From positions 1-64,000 of the forward strand of contig JAGANL010000037.1 in NCBI GenBank assembly GCA_017624235.1: 64,000 nucleotides of DNA, written 5' to 3'. Under the pieces are notes generated by a model that ran no database searches, had not been told where the DNA came from, and saw only the letters and a program-made list of their open reading frames with translations. Origin of the DNA: Lachnospiraceae bacterium (GTDB lineage Bacteria > Bacillota > Clostridia > Lachnospirales > Lachnospiraceae). Each line of letters begins with the position of its first letter. The first letter of the stretch is position 1. This document shows positions 55,916-64,000 of this stretch, one piece after another. Position numbers and translations under genes: made by a program.

Positions 55916-58090
55916 ATGGAAGATATATTAGCGGGACTCAATGAGGAACAGAGAGCTGCTGTGACGACAACGGAAGGATATGTTCGGGTGATTGCCGGAG
56001 CCGGCTCGGGAAAGACAAGAGCACTGACACACCGCTATGCGTATCTGGTCAATGAACTGGGGATTTCCACTGCGAATATTTTATGCGTCACATTTACCAA
56101 TAAGGCCGCCAATGAAATGAAGAAGCGCATCCGAAATATGATTGGAGACTGTGATACAGGCTATGTATGCACCTTTCATGGTTTCTGTGTTCAGGTACTG
56201 CGGGAGGACATCCATGTCATCCACTATCCGAAAAATTTTGTAATTCTTGATACGGAGGATGTGGATGCCATCTTAAGAAATGTTTATGAGGCCTGCGGCA
56301 TCTCTTCCAGAGACTATACCTTTGATATGGCCCGCCGGGAAATCGTGTCAGCGAAATCCCGACAGGAGCACATTCCCTACCTGCTGGAGCTGAACAATAC
56401 TCATTTAAAGGAAGCCTACGAGAAGGAAGAAAATCTGAAAAAGAAGATCTTTTTGGGATACCTGTATGAACAGAAAAAGATATTCGGACTGGACTTTGAA
56501 GATCTGATTTCGATTGTCGATTATATTTTTGCTCATTTCGAGGAAAAACGCAAAAAGTGGCAGGAACGTATCATGTATGTGATGGTGGATGAGTTTCAGG
56601 ATGTCAGTGAAAACCAGTACCGGCTTGCGGATGTGCTGAGCGGCTATCATAAGAACCTGTTTATCGTAGGAGACCCGGATCAGACCATCTACACATGGAG
56701 AGGAGCCAGAATTGATTTTATTCTGGAATTTGCGAACCTGCATCCGGGTGCAAAGACGATTATTCTGAATAAAAATTACCGGTCCACCCCCAATATTCTG
56801 GATGCCTCCAATTCCCTGATTCGGAAGAATCAAAAGCGCGTGAAGAAGGAGCTGGTTGCAGTCAGGGAGGCCGGAGAGGATGCGGTCTATTATCATGCGG
56901 TTACGACCAGGCAGGAAGCGGAATGGATTGCGGCACAGATTAAGAAGCTTTTGGAGAATGGAAGCCGTTTTCAGGATATTGCCATCCTGTACCGTTCGCA
57001 TTTTGTTTCCAGAAGTATGGAAGAGGTGTTTATCCGGGAGAAGATTCGTTATGTACTCTACAGCGGCATTGAATTTTATAAAAGAAAGGAAATCAAGGAC
57101 AGTCTCTGCTATCTCAGGATGATTGCCTGTCAGGATGATCTGGCCTTTCTCAGGGTCATCAATGAGCCGAAAAGGAGTATCGGAAAGAAGCGGATTGCTT
57201 TTTTGCGCGAGTATGCGGAGGCCAATCAGTGTTCTCTTTATCAGGCATTAAAGGACACGGTTCATTCGGAGCTGTTTGCGAGAACCGGGGCGGTTTCCTT
57301 TCTCATGCTGGTGGAAAAGTACCGGGAGACCTATCGGGAAATGCGCGTGTCGGAACTGCTCAGTGCGGTGCTTGGCGAGAGCGGATATGAAGAAATGCTT
57401 CGGTTTTCCGGGGAGCAGGAGCGGCTGGATAATCTGGCAGAGCTAAAGCAGTCGGTGTTTGAGTTTGAGCATGTCTCCGGGGAGGAGAATACGTTAGAGG
57501 AGTATTTGCAGAGCGTTGCCCTGTTTACGAATGCAGACAAGGAGGAACGGAAGGATTCGGTGAAAATGATGACGATTCATACCGCCAAGGGGCTGGAATT
57601 TCCTTACGTTTTTGTCTGTGGCTTAAATGAGGGCATCTTTCCGACCAAGCATGTGGATACACCGGAGAAGCTGGAGGAGGAAAGGCGGCTTGCCTATGTG
57701 TCCTATACCCGTGCGGAAAAGGGGTTGTTTTTGAGTGATGCGGAGGGTATCAACTTTGACGGCTCCTTCCGTTATCCGTCCCGGTTCATTTTTAATACGG
57801 AAAAGGAATATCTGCACTATGTCGTAGAACTGGAGGAGAGGCTGGCTGCTCAGGCAGCAGGCTATATCTGTGCGAATGAGGAGAAGATATGCGGCAGGAA
57901 ACAGAGCTTTCAGACGGGTGATATCGTGGTGCATAAGGTCTTTGGCAGAGGACAGATCGTGGCGGTAAAGGAGGAAATCTCCAGCTATGTCATTCAGTTT
58001 GAAGGGATGGAGACGGTGCGGAATATCAGTATGCGGATACCACTTGAGAAAGGAGAGCCCGCAAGCGGACTCTCTGATGTACAAGGGTAG
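55916..58090 (+). CDS. UvrD/PcrA-type SF1A DNA helicase
   Basis: 724 residues with the complete set of motifs: Q motif and Walker A in 'LNEEQRAAVTT' and 'VIAGAGSGKTRAL', Ia 'LCVTFTNKAANEM', Walker B 'VMVDEFQDVSENQYRL', III 'VGDPDQTIYTWRGA', IV 'NYRSTPNILD', V 'VKMMTIHTAKGLEFPYVF' and VI 'RRLAYVSYTRAEKGLFL'. The C-terminal 'GDIVVHKVFGRGQIVAV' is a PcrA-type Tudor fold. It is likely a 3'-5' repair helicase. GAGGAGG precedes the ATG 14 bases upstream. Whether it belongs to the signalling system before it or only follows it cannot be decided. Confidence 0.9.
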   Translation: MEDILAGLNEEQRAAVTTTEGYVRVIAGAGSGKTRALTHRYAYLVNELGISTANILCVTFTNKAANEMKKRIRNMIGDCDTGYVCTFHGFCVQVLREDIHVIHYPKNFVILDTEDVDAILRNVYEACGISSRDYTFDMARREIVSAKSRQEHIPYLLELNNTHLKEAYEKEENLKKKIFLGYLYEQKKIFGLDFEDLISIVDYIFAHFEEKRKKWQERIMYVMVDEFQDVSENQYRLADVLSGYHKNLFIVGDPDQTIYTWRGARIDFILEFANLHPGAKTIILNKNYRSTPNILDASNSLIRKNQKRVKKELVAVREAGEDAVYYHAVTTRQEAEWIAAQIKKLLENGSRFQDIAILYRSHFVSRSMEEVFIREKIRYVLYSGIEFYKRKEIKDSLCYLRMIACQDDLAFLRVINEPKRSIGKKRIAFLREYAEANQCSLYQALKDTVHSELFARTGAVSFLMLVEKYRETYREMRVSELLSAVLGESGYEEMLRFSGEQERLDNLAELKQSVFEFEHVSGEENTLEEYLQSVALFTNADKEERKDSVKMMTIHTAKGLEFPYVFVCGLNEGIFPTKHVDTPEKLEEERRLAYVSYTRAEKGLFLSDAEGINFDGSFRYPSRFIFNTEKEYLHYVVELEERLAAQAAGYICANEEKICGRKQSFQTGDIVVHKVFGRGQIVAVKEEISSYVIQFEGMETVRNISMRIPLEKGEPASGLSDVQG

Positions 58091-58093
58091 ATT

Positions 58094-60430
58094 TTAGTAG
58101 GTCACTTTTCCGTTCTTACAATTCTTTACAATGGTATCGTTTCCTTTCACGATATAATCAACACCTTCCCCATCCTTTACCTGTACATTGACAAGTCGGA
58201 TGGTAAACGGCTTGTCGGTCTCCACGGAGAAGGAAATCTCACGTCCGTTCCTGGTAACGGTGGTGGTCAGTGCTGTCTGCTGATCCATACCATATACGGT
58301 AGTAGCTGCGGGAACGCCATTCATTAAGGTGTAGACTCTCAGCTCCACACCGTCTGCGTAGTCGTAATCCGGCCTGTCGTCATGGGAGCCTACTGCTACG
58401 ATGGAGTTCTCCTTTACCATGAGAGGAATATCGAGATAGCCGCATGTTTCGGTAATCCAGGTGCCGCCGCATTTTTCTTCTCCGGTAAAGAAGTCGGTCC
58501 AGAGTCCCTTCGGCAGATAGTATTCTGCTTTGGATTCGTCATTGAAGATCGGAGCGACTAACAGGTTGTCACCAAGCATATACTGCTTATCAAGATAGGA
58601 GCAGTTGCGGTCTTCCGTAAACTCCAGTACCATACTGCGCATGGTTGGTACACCGGTTCGGTTCGTATCAATGGCGGTCTTGTAAATATATGGCATCAGG
58701 CTGGCCTTTAAGCGGGTGAAGAATCGAACGACGTCCACTGCCTCTTCATCATAGAGCCACGGTACACGGTAGGAGCTGCTTCCATGGAGACGGCTGTGGG
58801 AGGAAAGAAGGCCGAACGCTACCCATCTCTTGTAAACATCTGCGGTAGAGGTCTGCTCAAAGCCGCCGATATCATGAGCCCAGAAGCCAAAGCCGGACAT
58901 CATCAGGGAGAGGCCGCCACGCAGGCTTTCTTCCATGGATTCGTAATCAGACCAGCAGTCGCCGCCCCAATGAACCGGGAACTGCTGTCCGCCGGCAGTT
59001 GCGGAGCGGGCAAATAAAACAGCCTGACCCTTGCCGCGTTTTTCCTCTAACAGCTCATATACGCACTTATTATATAAGTAGGTGTAATAATTGTGCATCT
59101 TCTTCGGGTCGGAACCGTCGTAGTAAACGACATCGGTCGGGATTCGCTCACCGAAGTCTGTCTTGAAGCAGTCTACACCCATATCTAACAGTCTGGCAAG
59201 ATAACTCTGGTACCATTTGCATGCCTTCGGGTTGGTAAAGTCTACCAGTGCCATGCCCGGCTGCCACATATCCCACTGCCAGACATCACCGTTCGGACGC
59301 TTTACAAAGTAGCCTTTTGCCCTGCCTTCTTCAAAGAGGCGGGATTCCTGACCAATGTAGGAATTGATCCAGACACAGATATTTAAGCCCTTCTCCTTGA
59401 TACGCTTTAACATTCCTTCCGGGTCCGGGAAGACTCTTTCATCCCAGACAAAGTCAGTCCAGTGAAATTCCTTCATCCAGAAGCAGTCAAAATGGAAGGT
59501 GCGCAGCGGAATACCGCGTTCCAGCATACCGTCAATAAAGCTCATTACGGTTTCTTCGTCATAATTGGTTGTAAAGGAGGTGGAGAGCCACAGGCCAAAG
59601 GTCCAGGGTGCCGGAAGAGAAGGCTTGCCGGTCAGGTCGGTATAGTGGGTCAGTACATTCTTCATAGTCGGTCCGTCGATAAAGAAGTAGTCAAGATAGC
59701 CGCCTTCTACGGAAAATTCTACCTTGGTCACCATTTCGGTAGCGGTTTCAAAGGACACCTTTTCCGGGTGGTTGACAAAGACACCATAGCCCTTGTCGGA
59801 AAGATAGAACGGAACATTTTTATAGGACTGCTCCGTGCTGGTGCCTCCGTCTTCATTCCAGATATCGATGCTCTGTCCGTTTTTGACAAAGGCACCGAAG
59901 CGCTCGCCCATACCATAGATATGCTCATTTACGCCGATGGAGAGCTGCTGACGCATATAAGTATTTTCGGTATCTCCTGCTGCGTCATAGGGCAGCCCCC
60001 TCCAGCCGGTCTTCATCAGAGCCAGATCTCTGTAGCCGGACCTGGAAAGTACCCTGGAACCGCGTTTGTAGGTCATAGACCAGTCCTTTTTCTGAATCAG
60101 CAGGGAAAGAGAACCGCTTGTAACGGTAATGGTATCCTCGATATCCTCTATCTGTAAAGGCAGATTTTGTGTACATTTCAATTCAAATTCCGGGGCTTTG
60201 GCAAGAACACCCTTATGATGCCAGGTCTGTACCCGGATGATGTCTGGCATCGGGGAAGTGATTTCAATGGTCAGGTTGACACCGCCGAGCGTGTCTCCTC
60301 TGTGATTGATTTTGCTGGTTGGTGCGCAGATCGTTACCCTGTTTTCTTCTACACGTGTAAAATAGGCTTCTTTTGGAGAAAAGCATTCAACGCCCTCCTG
60401 CTGTATCCAGCATCCGTTACTGAATTTCAT
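58094..60430 (-). CDS. yicI: GH31 alpha-xylosidase
   Basis: 778 residues, the length of the YicI group. N-terminal beta-sandwich, then a catalytic barrel with nucleophile Asp in 'DCFKTDFGERIP' (near residue 425) and acid/base Asp in 'HWGGDCWSDYESM' (near 495). 'WLSTSFTTNYDEETV' and 'SRLHGSSSYRVPW' are further GH31 landmarks of the xylosidase group. No signal peptide: it removes alpha-xylose from imported xyloglucan oligosaccharides or isoprimeverose in the cytoplasm. It converges on the helicase gene with three bases between stops and is divergent from the P-loop/AraC operon, whose regulator may control it. Confidence 0.92.
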   Translation of the reverse strand: MKFSNGCWIQQEGVECFSPKEAYFTRVEENRVTICAPTSKINHRGDTLGGVNLTIEITSPMPDIIRVQTWHHKGVLAKAPEFELKCTQNLPLQIEDIEDTITVTSGSLSLLIQKKDWSMTYKRGSRVLSRSGYRDLALMKTGWRGLPYDAAGDTENTYMRQQLSIGVNEHIYGMGERFGAFVKNGQSIDIWNEDGGTSTEQSYKNVPFYLSDKGYGVFVNHPEKVSFETATEMVTKVEFSVEGGYLDYFFIDGPTMKNVLTHYTDLTGKPSLPAPWTFGLWLSTSFTTNYDEETVMSFIDGMLERGIPLRTFHFDCFWMKEFHWTDFVWDERVFPDPEGMLKRIKEKGLNICVWINSYIGQESRLFEEGRAKGYFVKRPNGDVWQWDMWQPGMALVDFTNPKACKWYQSYLARLLDMGVDCFKTDFGERIPTDVVYYDGSDPKKMHNYYTYLYNKCVYELLEEKRGKGQAVLFARSATAGGQQFPVHWGGDCWSDYESMEESLRGGLSLMMSGFGFWAHDIGGFEQTSTADVYKRWVAFGLLSSHSRLHGSSSYRVPWLYDEEAVDVVRFFTRLKASLMPYIYKTAIDTNRTGVPTMRSMVLEFTEDRNCSYLDKQYMLGDNLLVAPIFNDESKAEYYLPKGLWTDFFTGEEKCGGTWITETCGYLDIPLMVKENSIVAVGSHDDRPDYDYADGVELRVYTLMNGVPAATTVYGMDQQTALTTTVTRNGREISFSVETDKPFTIRLVNVQVKDGEGVDYIVKGNDTIVKNCKNGKVTY

Positions 60431-60473
60431 AGTCTGTTATACTCCTTTCGTGCTGCATAGTGTTTGTCGTGTT

Positions 60474-60502
60474 TTGAAATACCTTATATCTGTAATTATA
60501 AT
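60474..60502 (+). promoter_or_regulatory. sigma-A promoter of the P-loop kinase/AraC/GNAT operon
   Basis: TTGAAA, 17 bases, TATAAT on the plus strand, 90 bases upstream of the P-loop gene. It overlaps the divergent promoter of the alpha-xylosidase gene. Confidence 0.7.
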
Positions 60503-60522
60503 GGCAAAATTCCTAAGAACAA
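60495..60522 (-). promoter_or_regulatory. promoter of the alpha-xylosidase gene
   Basis: Reading the minus strand: TTGTTC, 16 bases, TATAAT. Its -10 shares six bases with the -10 of the plus-strand promoter, so only one polymerase can bind at a time. Confidence 0.6.
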
Positions 60523-60591
60523 TGGAATATATTTGCAGAATATGTTACTATATTGCCAGAGTACGGGAAAGGTACGGGAAGGAGCATGGGG

Positions 60592-61128
60592 ATGGATATG
60601 GAAAAGCTGGTGGTGATCATCAATGGAAACGGCGGCGTGGGAAAGGATACTTTGTGTGAGTTTGCTGCGGAAAAGTATGAGGTCAGGAATGTATCTGCAA
60701 TTACCCCGATTAAGAAGATCGCTTCACAATATGGGTGGCAAGGGGAAAAGGATGCAAAATCCAGAAAATTTCTGGCTGACCTCAAACAGATTTTTATAGA
60801 GTACAATGATTTGCCCTTTCATTATCTGATGGAGGAATATCAAAAGTTTCTGGACAGCAGTGCACAGATTCTTTTTGTACATATCAGGGAAGGAGAAGAA
60901 ATTGACAAGCTGAAGCAGGCTGTAGAGATACCCTGTATTACACTGCTTGTCCGCAGAAACAGCGGTCTGACCAGCTGGGGAAACGCTTCGGATGATAATG
61001 TGGAACAGTACCAATATGATTATGTTTATGTGAATGATAAAACGTTAACAGAGGCAAAAGCAGATTTTTGGAGCTTTCTGGAAAAAATTCTGACCGAAGA
61101 ATGTTCCAGGAAGGACAGACAGGGGTGA
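60592..61128 (+). CDS. P-loop nucleoside/nucleotide kinase-like protein
   Basis: 178 residues from the ATG at 60,592, which has AAGGAG at the right distance (seven bases); earlier and later ATG codons in the same cluster are less well placed. The N-terminus is a strand and Walker A loop, 'VVIINGNGGVGKDTLCEFA', with Asp-Thr after the Lys as in dNMP and small-molecule kinases. 'ILFVHIREGEEIDKL' and 'CITLLVRRN' match later strands of that fold. The substrate is unknown. It lies upstream of an AraC-type regulator in one operon. Confidence 0.65.
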   Translation: MDMEKLVVIINGNGGVGKDTLCEFAAEKYEVRNVSAITPIKKIASQYGWQGEKDAKSRKFLADLKQIFIEYNDLPFHYLMEEYQKFLDSSAQILFVHIREGEEIDKLKQAVEIPCITLLVRRNSGLTSWGNASDDNVEQYQYDYVYVNDKTLTEAKADFWSFLEKILTEECSRKDRQG

Positions 61129-61134
61129 TGCAGG

Positions 61135-62079
61135 TTGCAGGTCAGGGAACGGGAGCTGCAGGAGCAGAAAAAACATGGTGAACCGGGCTTTCCGATGACG
61201 GTCTATTATAATGATTTTACCCAGTATGTAGGAGAACAGATTCCATGGCACTGGCATGAAGAATTGGAATTTGTTGTAGTCACGGAAGGAGTCGTAGAGT
61301 TTTTTGTTGGAACGGAAGATTTCCTGTTAAGAGAAGGAGAAGGAATTTTTGTTAACGCAGATACGCTGCATCATGTGGTGCCGCACGGAGAGAAAAAGGC
61401 ATATATGTTTTCCATCCTGCTGAATCACGGGATTTTGGGAGCCGGACAGGGGATTCTGCTGTCTTCCAAATACGTCTCTCCGTATGTGGCAGAGGCCGGT
61501 GTGCGGTATGAGGTGCTGCGCGCGGAAACGGTGCTGGAGAAAGAGGCGGTCGGCAGGCTGAAGGAAATTTACCGGATCTATATGGAAAAGGAGTTTGGCT
61601 ATGAATATGCGCTGCACAATCTGATCTGCGAAGTCTGGTTCTATCTGGTCAGAGAAAAGTGGGGGAATAGGATTGCGGGAAGGCGGGGCCGCAGCGTATC
61701 CGAGGAACGTATTTATCGCGCACTGGAGTTCATTCATGCGGGGTATGCACAGCCGATTTCACTCGAGGACATCTGTGAAGCGGTCAATATCAGCAAAACG
61801 GAATGCTGCCGTTGCTTTAAGCAGAACTTACGGATGACGCCGTTTGAATACCTGATGACTTATCGGGTCAACAAGGCGGCAGAGCAGTTGGAATCAGACA
61901 ATGAGACCATTACGGAGATTGCGGCGCATACCGGATTTGGAAGTGACAGCTATTTCTGTAAGCAGTTTAAGCGTTATATGGGCTGTACGCCGATGGAATA
62001 CCGCAGAAGGAGCGGAAAGACGGAGGAAGAAGCGGCTGACTGCCTGGCAAATAGCTGCAGAGAGGGAGGAAGGCTATGA
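61135..62079 (+). CDS. AraC-family transcriptional regulator
   Basis: 314 residues. An N-terminal cupin-like sensor ('PWHWHEELEFVVVTEGVVEF', 'EGEGIFVNADTLHHV') is followed by the AraC double helix-turn-helix at about 205-300: 'ISLEDICEAVNISKTECCRCFK', then 'ITEIAAHTGFGSDSYFCKQFKRYMG', each recognisable despite being quoted in parts. TTG at 61,135 is the assumed start because the first 20 residues fit the family; ATG 61,195 is an alternative. Sugar-responsive AraC proteins with this layout often control adjacent glycosidase genes, here the divergent alpha-xylosidase. Confidence 0.87.
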   Translation: MQVRERELQEQKKHGEPGFPMTVYYNDFTQYVGEQIPWHWHEELEFVVVTEGVVEFFVGTEDFLLREGEGIFVNADTLHHVVPHGEKKAYMFSILLNHGILGAGQGILLSSKYVSPYVAEAGVRYEVLRAETVLEKEAVGRLKEIYRIYMEKEFGYEYALHNLICEVWFYLVREKWGNRIAGRRGRSVSEERIYRALEFIHAGYAQPISLEDICEAVNISKTECCRCFKQNLRMTPFEYLMTYRVNKAAEQLESDNETITEIAAHTGFGSDSYFCKQFKRYMGCTPMEYRRRSGKTEEEAADCLANSCREGGRL

Positions 62080-62630
62080 GGATTCAGGAACAAAGGAAAA
62101 TCACAAAGGATGGAGGATGGATTACCATCCGTTCCCTGACGGAGCAGGATGCAGAGGCGGTTCTGGAACATATGCGTCAGTCGTATGAGGAAACGGAATA
62201 TCTGTCAAAATATGCGGATGAAATGGATATGACAGAGGAGTCAGAACGAAAATTTCTGAAAACTCTGGAGGAAGGAGAAATGACCCTGATGTTAGGAGCC
62301 TTTGAAGGCGGAGAACTGGCTGCGATTGCCAGTGTGATTCCGATTTCGGCCCACAGCAAGATGAAACATCGCGGAGGTCTGGGCATCAGTGTGAAAAGGT
62401 GCTTTTGGAGCAGGGGAATCGGAGGTCTGCTTTTGCAGGCAATCCTGACGGAAGCGGAGCGGGCAGGCTATGAACAGGTAGAGCTGGAGGTTATGTCGGA
62501 AAATGATAGAGCTGTCAGGTTATATGAAAAGAGTGGATTTGTAGCATATGGGCGCAGACCATGTGCGGTCAAGCTCAGAGACGGCAGGTATATGGATGAG
62601 ATTCTGATGTATGTGCAGCTGCATAGCTGA
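62076..62630 (+). CDS. GNAT-family N-acetyltransferase
   Basis: 184 residues. 'ITIRSLTEQDAEAVLEHM' at the start, a long alpha1-alpha2 region, and the acetyl-CoA binding strand-helix 'GISVKRCFWSRGIGGLLLQA', followed by 'VELEVMSENDRAVRLYEKSGF' in the C-terminal half (quoted as family landmark). The ATG overlaps the stop of the AraC gene by four bases. The acceptor substrate is unknown; the closest type is the ribosomal-protein or small-molecule acetyltransferase group. Confidence 0.85.
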   Translation: MRIQEQRKITKDGGWITIRSLTEQDAEAVLEHMRQSYEETEYLSKYADEMDMTEESERKFLKTLEEGEMTLMLGAFEGGELAAIASVIPISAHSKMKHRGGLGISVKRCFWSRGIGGLLLQAILTEAERAGYEQVELEVMSENDRAVRLYEKSGFVAYGRRPCAVKLRDGRYMDEILMYVQLHS

Positions 62631-62669
62631 TGGATTTGGAGATTTTAGACAAAGTGGGAGGAACCGGGC

Positions 62670-63290
62670 ATGAACACAAATGAAAAGTGGCTCCAATGGG
62701 CGGTGGAACTGCAGAGTATCGCACAGGCGGGGTTATTTTATGCAAAGGATGAATTTGACAGGGAAAGATATGAGCAGATACGGAATATTGCGGCAGAAAT
62801 GATTGCACATCAAGCGGAATTTCCGGTGGAAAAGGTAAAGGATCTCTTCTGCAATGAAATCGGCTATCAGACTCCCAAGCTGGACAGCCGTGCGGCAATT
62901 TTTCAGGATGATAAAATATTACTGGTAAAAGAGAAAAACGGAACCTGGTCGCTGCCGGGCGGCTGGGTAGACGTGAATGTTTCCGTGAAGGAAAATACCA
63001 TCAAAGAGGTTAAGGAAGAGGCGGGGCTGGATGTAACCGCGGATCTGGTTATTGCCGTGCAGGACAGAGAGAAGCATAATCTGCCGGTTTATGCTTATAA
63101 GGTATGCAAAATTTTTGTGCTGTGCACCGTGGTTGGGGGAGCGTTTGAAGCCAATATCGAAACCGTGGAAAGCAGATACTTCGGAATCGATGAACTGCCT
63201 GTGCTGGCAGAGGAGAAAAACAATGCAGAGCAAATCAGGATGTGCTTTGATGCGTATCATGCGGAGCATTGGACAACCTGTTTTGACTGA
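62670..63290 (+). CDS. NUDIX hydrolase with N-terminal helical domain
   Basis: 206 residues. The first 65 residues are the helical N-terminal domain found in a group of NUDIX proteins active on ADP-ribose-like substrates. 'GTWSLPGGWVDVNVS' leads into the NUDIX box 'ENTIKEVKEEAGLDV', where the first box Glu is displaced as in that group, while the metal-binding Glu residues of EVKEEAG are present. It follows the GNAT gene by 39 bases with GGGAGG before the ATG and may be a housekeeping nucleotide-sugar or ADP-ribose pyrophosphatase. Confidence 0.85.
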   Translation: MNTNEKWLQWAVELQSIAQAGLFYAKDEFDRERYEQIRNIAAEMIAHQAEFPVEKVKDLFCNEIGYQTPKLDSRAAIFQDDKILLVKEKNGTWSLPGGWVDVNVSVKENTIKEVKEEAGLDVTADLVIAVQDREKHNLPVYAYKVCKIFVLCTVVGGAFEANIETVESRYFGIDELPVLAEEKNNAEQIRMCFDAYHAEHWTTCFD

Positions 63291-63364
63291 CTTTTGACAG
63301 GAAAGAGATGAAATATCTTATGACCTGATGCAGTATGACGAAAGGATGAAAAGGAGGAAGCGAA

Positions 63365-64000
63365 ATGTATCAGCCATCAGATAACAGATATGAAACCATG
63401 CAGTATCATCACTGCGGAGCAAGCGGCTTGAAGCTGCCCGCCATTTCCTTTGGATTATGGCATAATTTCGGAAGCAATGCGAATATGGATCGGATGAAGG
63501 AGCTGTGTTTTACGGCCTTTGATCATGGTATCACCCATTTTGATCTGGCCAATAATTATGGGCCGGAGCCGGGCAGTGCAGAAATAAATTTTGGAAGAAT
63601 TCTGGCAGAAGATTTAGGGACGTATCGGGATGAACTGATTATCAGTACAAAAGCCGGCTACGATATGTGGTCGGGACCGTATGGCAACTGGGGCAGCCGT
63701 AAATATCTGCTCGCCAGTCTGGATCAGAGCCTGAAACGGATGGGACTGGAATATGTGGATATTTTTTACCATCACAGGATGGACCCGGAAACACCGTTGG
63801 AAGAGACGATGGGAGCGCTCGATCAGGCGGTAAAGAGTGGCAAAGCTCTTTATGCCGGAATTTCAAACTACGATGGAGAAACCTTGAAGCGGGCCTGTGC
63901 AATCTTAGAAGAACTTCACTGTCCGTTTGTTATCAATCAGAACCGCTATTCTATTTTTGACCGGACGATTGAGCAGAATGGATTGAAGGAAGCTGCGGCA
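63365..64000 (+). CDS. aldo/keto reductase (YghZ-like), cut by the right edge
   Basis: 212 codons are present and the frame is open at the edge. 'GASGLKLPAISFGLWHNFG' opens the protein, followed by 'HGITHFDLANNYGPEPGSAE' (Asp and Tyr of the catalytic tetrad), 'LIISTKAGYDMW' (Lys) and 'VDIFYHHRMDPE' (His). 'YAGISNYDGETL' and 'VINQNRYSIFDR' follow as expected. The pattern fits the L-glyceraldehyde-3-phosphate reductase/Kv-beta-like branch. AAAAGGAGG precedes the ATG. The C-terminal third, with NADPH-binding residues, lies outside the window. Confidence 0.88.
   Translation, partial: MYQPSDNRYETMQYHHCGASGLKLPAISFGLWHNFGSNANMDRMKELCFTAFDHGITHFDLANNYGPEPGSAEINFGRILAEDLGTYRDELIISTKAGYDMWSGPYGNWGSRKYLLASLDQSLKRMGLEYVDIFYHHRMDPETPLEETMGALDQAVKSGKALYAGISNYDGETLKRACAILEELHCPFVINQNRYSIFDRTIEQNGLKEAAA

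Noticed and set aside
39149..58090. Conjugative element, because of the VirD4-like ATPase and helicase.
   Set aside because: No relaxase, mating-channel, integrase, oriT-like or replication genes are present; the helicase is of the repair type.

Overview
Organism. From about base 1,880 to the right edge the window reads like one stretch of a Lachnospiraceae-type (Clostridia) genome: strong AGGAGG ribosome sites, sigma-A promoters, tightly overlapping genes, a Gram-positive type IV pilus cluster, arabinan and xyloglucan glycosidases, and small proteins typical of that family. The assignment is inferred from protein style; no marker gene is present. The first ~1,875 bases look foreign: a mosaic of toxin-antitoxin pieces (XRE regulator, DUF6922-like protein, internally deleted AbiEii-type nucleotidyltransferase, beheaded zeta-type toxin with a 57-aa partner). 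They butt directly against the middle of a hybrid histidine kinase, so this edge is either a chimeric assembly or a decayed island.

Layout. 1.9-5.3 kb: truncated hybrid kinase with receiver and HPt domains, a response regulator, a YczE-type membrane protein and a small conserved protein. 5.4-6.2 kb: flavodoxin, tRNA-Arg(ACG), terminator. 6.3-27.1 kb: a complete type IV pilus locus (minor pilins, PilC, fused PilM-PilN, PilO, PilD, PilB, PilT, PilA). It ends in a pilin-like protein and a 3,767-residue protein that fuses a prepilin head to about fifty GLUG repeats, probably a pilus-borne adhesin. 27.2-34 kb: an AEC transporter, then an arabinan operon (three GH43 enzymes, two of them lipoproteins, and a GH51 arabinofuranosidase) behind a strong promoter. 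34.2-36.7 kb: small genes, a gene remnant and a chemoreceptor. 36.75-38.97 kb, minus strand: a compact RiPP-like locus (KdpD-N-domain ATPase, radical SAM/SPASM enzyme with a frameshift, a 35-residue precursor-like peptide, a PqqD-type recognition protein).

39.1-55.8 kb: a large uncharacterised signalling and ATPase region. One operon holds an unrecognised protein, a VirD4/TraG-like ATPase and a small protein. Next come an ECF-like sigma factor with a zinc-finger partner, and a CHAT-protease gene on the other strand. The main operon holds a Ser/Thr kinase with four N-terminal TVLSSQ repeats, a coiled-coil protein, a zinc-ribbon/FHA protein, an NrdG-like radical SAM protein, a ClpB-like AAA+ ATPase, a PP2C phosphatase and a membrane coiled-coil/leucine-rich protein. 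A UvrD-type helicase follows. Kinase, phosphatase, FHA and Clp-type ATPase recall the threonine-phosphorylation switch of type VI secretion, but no secretion structural gene is present. This is the best candidate for an undescribed system. 58-64 kb: GH31 alpha-xylosidase divergent from a P-loop kinase/AraC/GNAT operon, a NUDIX hydrolase and an aldo/keto reductase cut by the right edge.

Limits. All family calls were made by eye from motifs; no database search, structure prediction or genome comparison was done.
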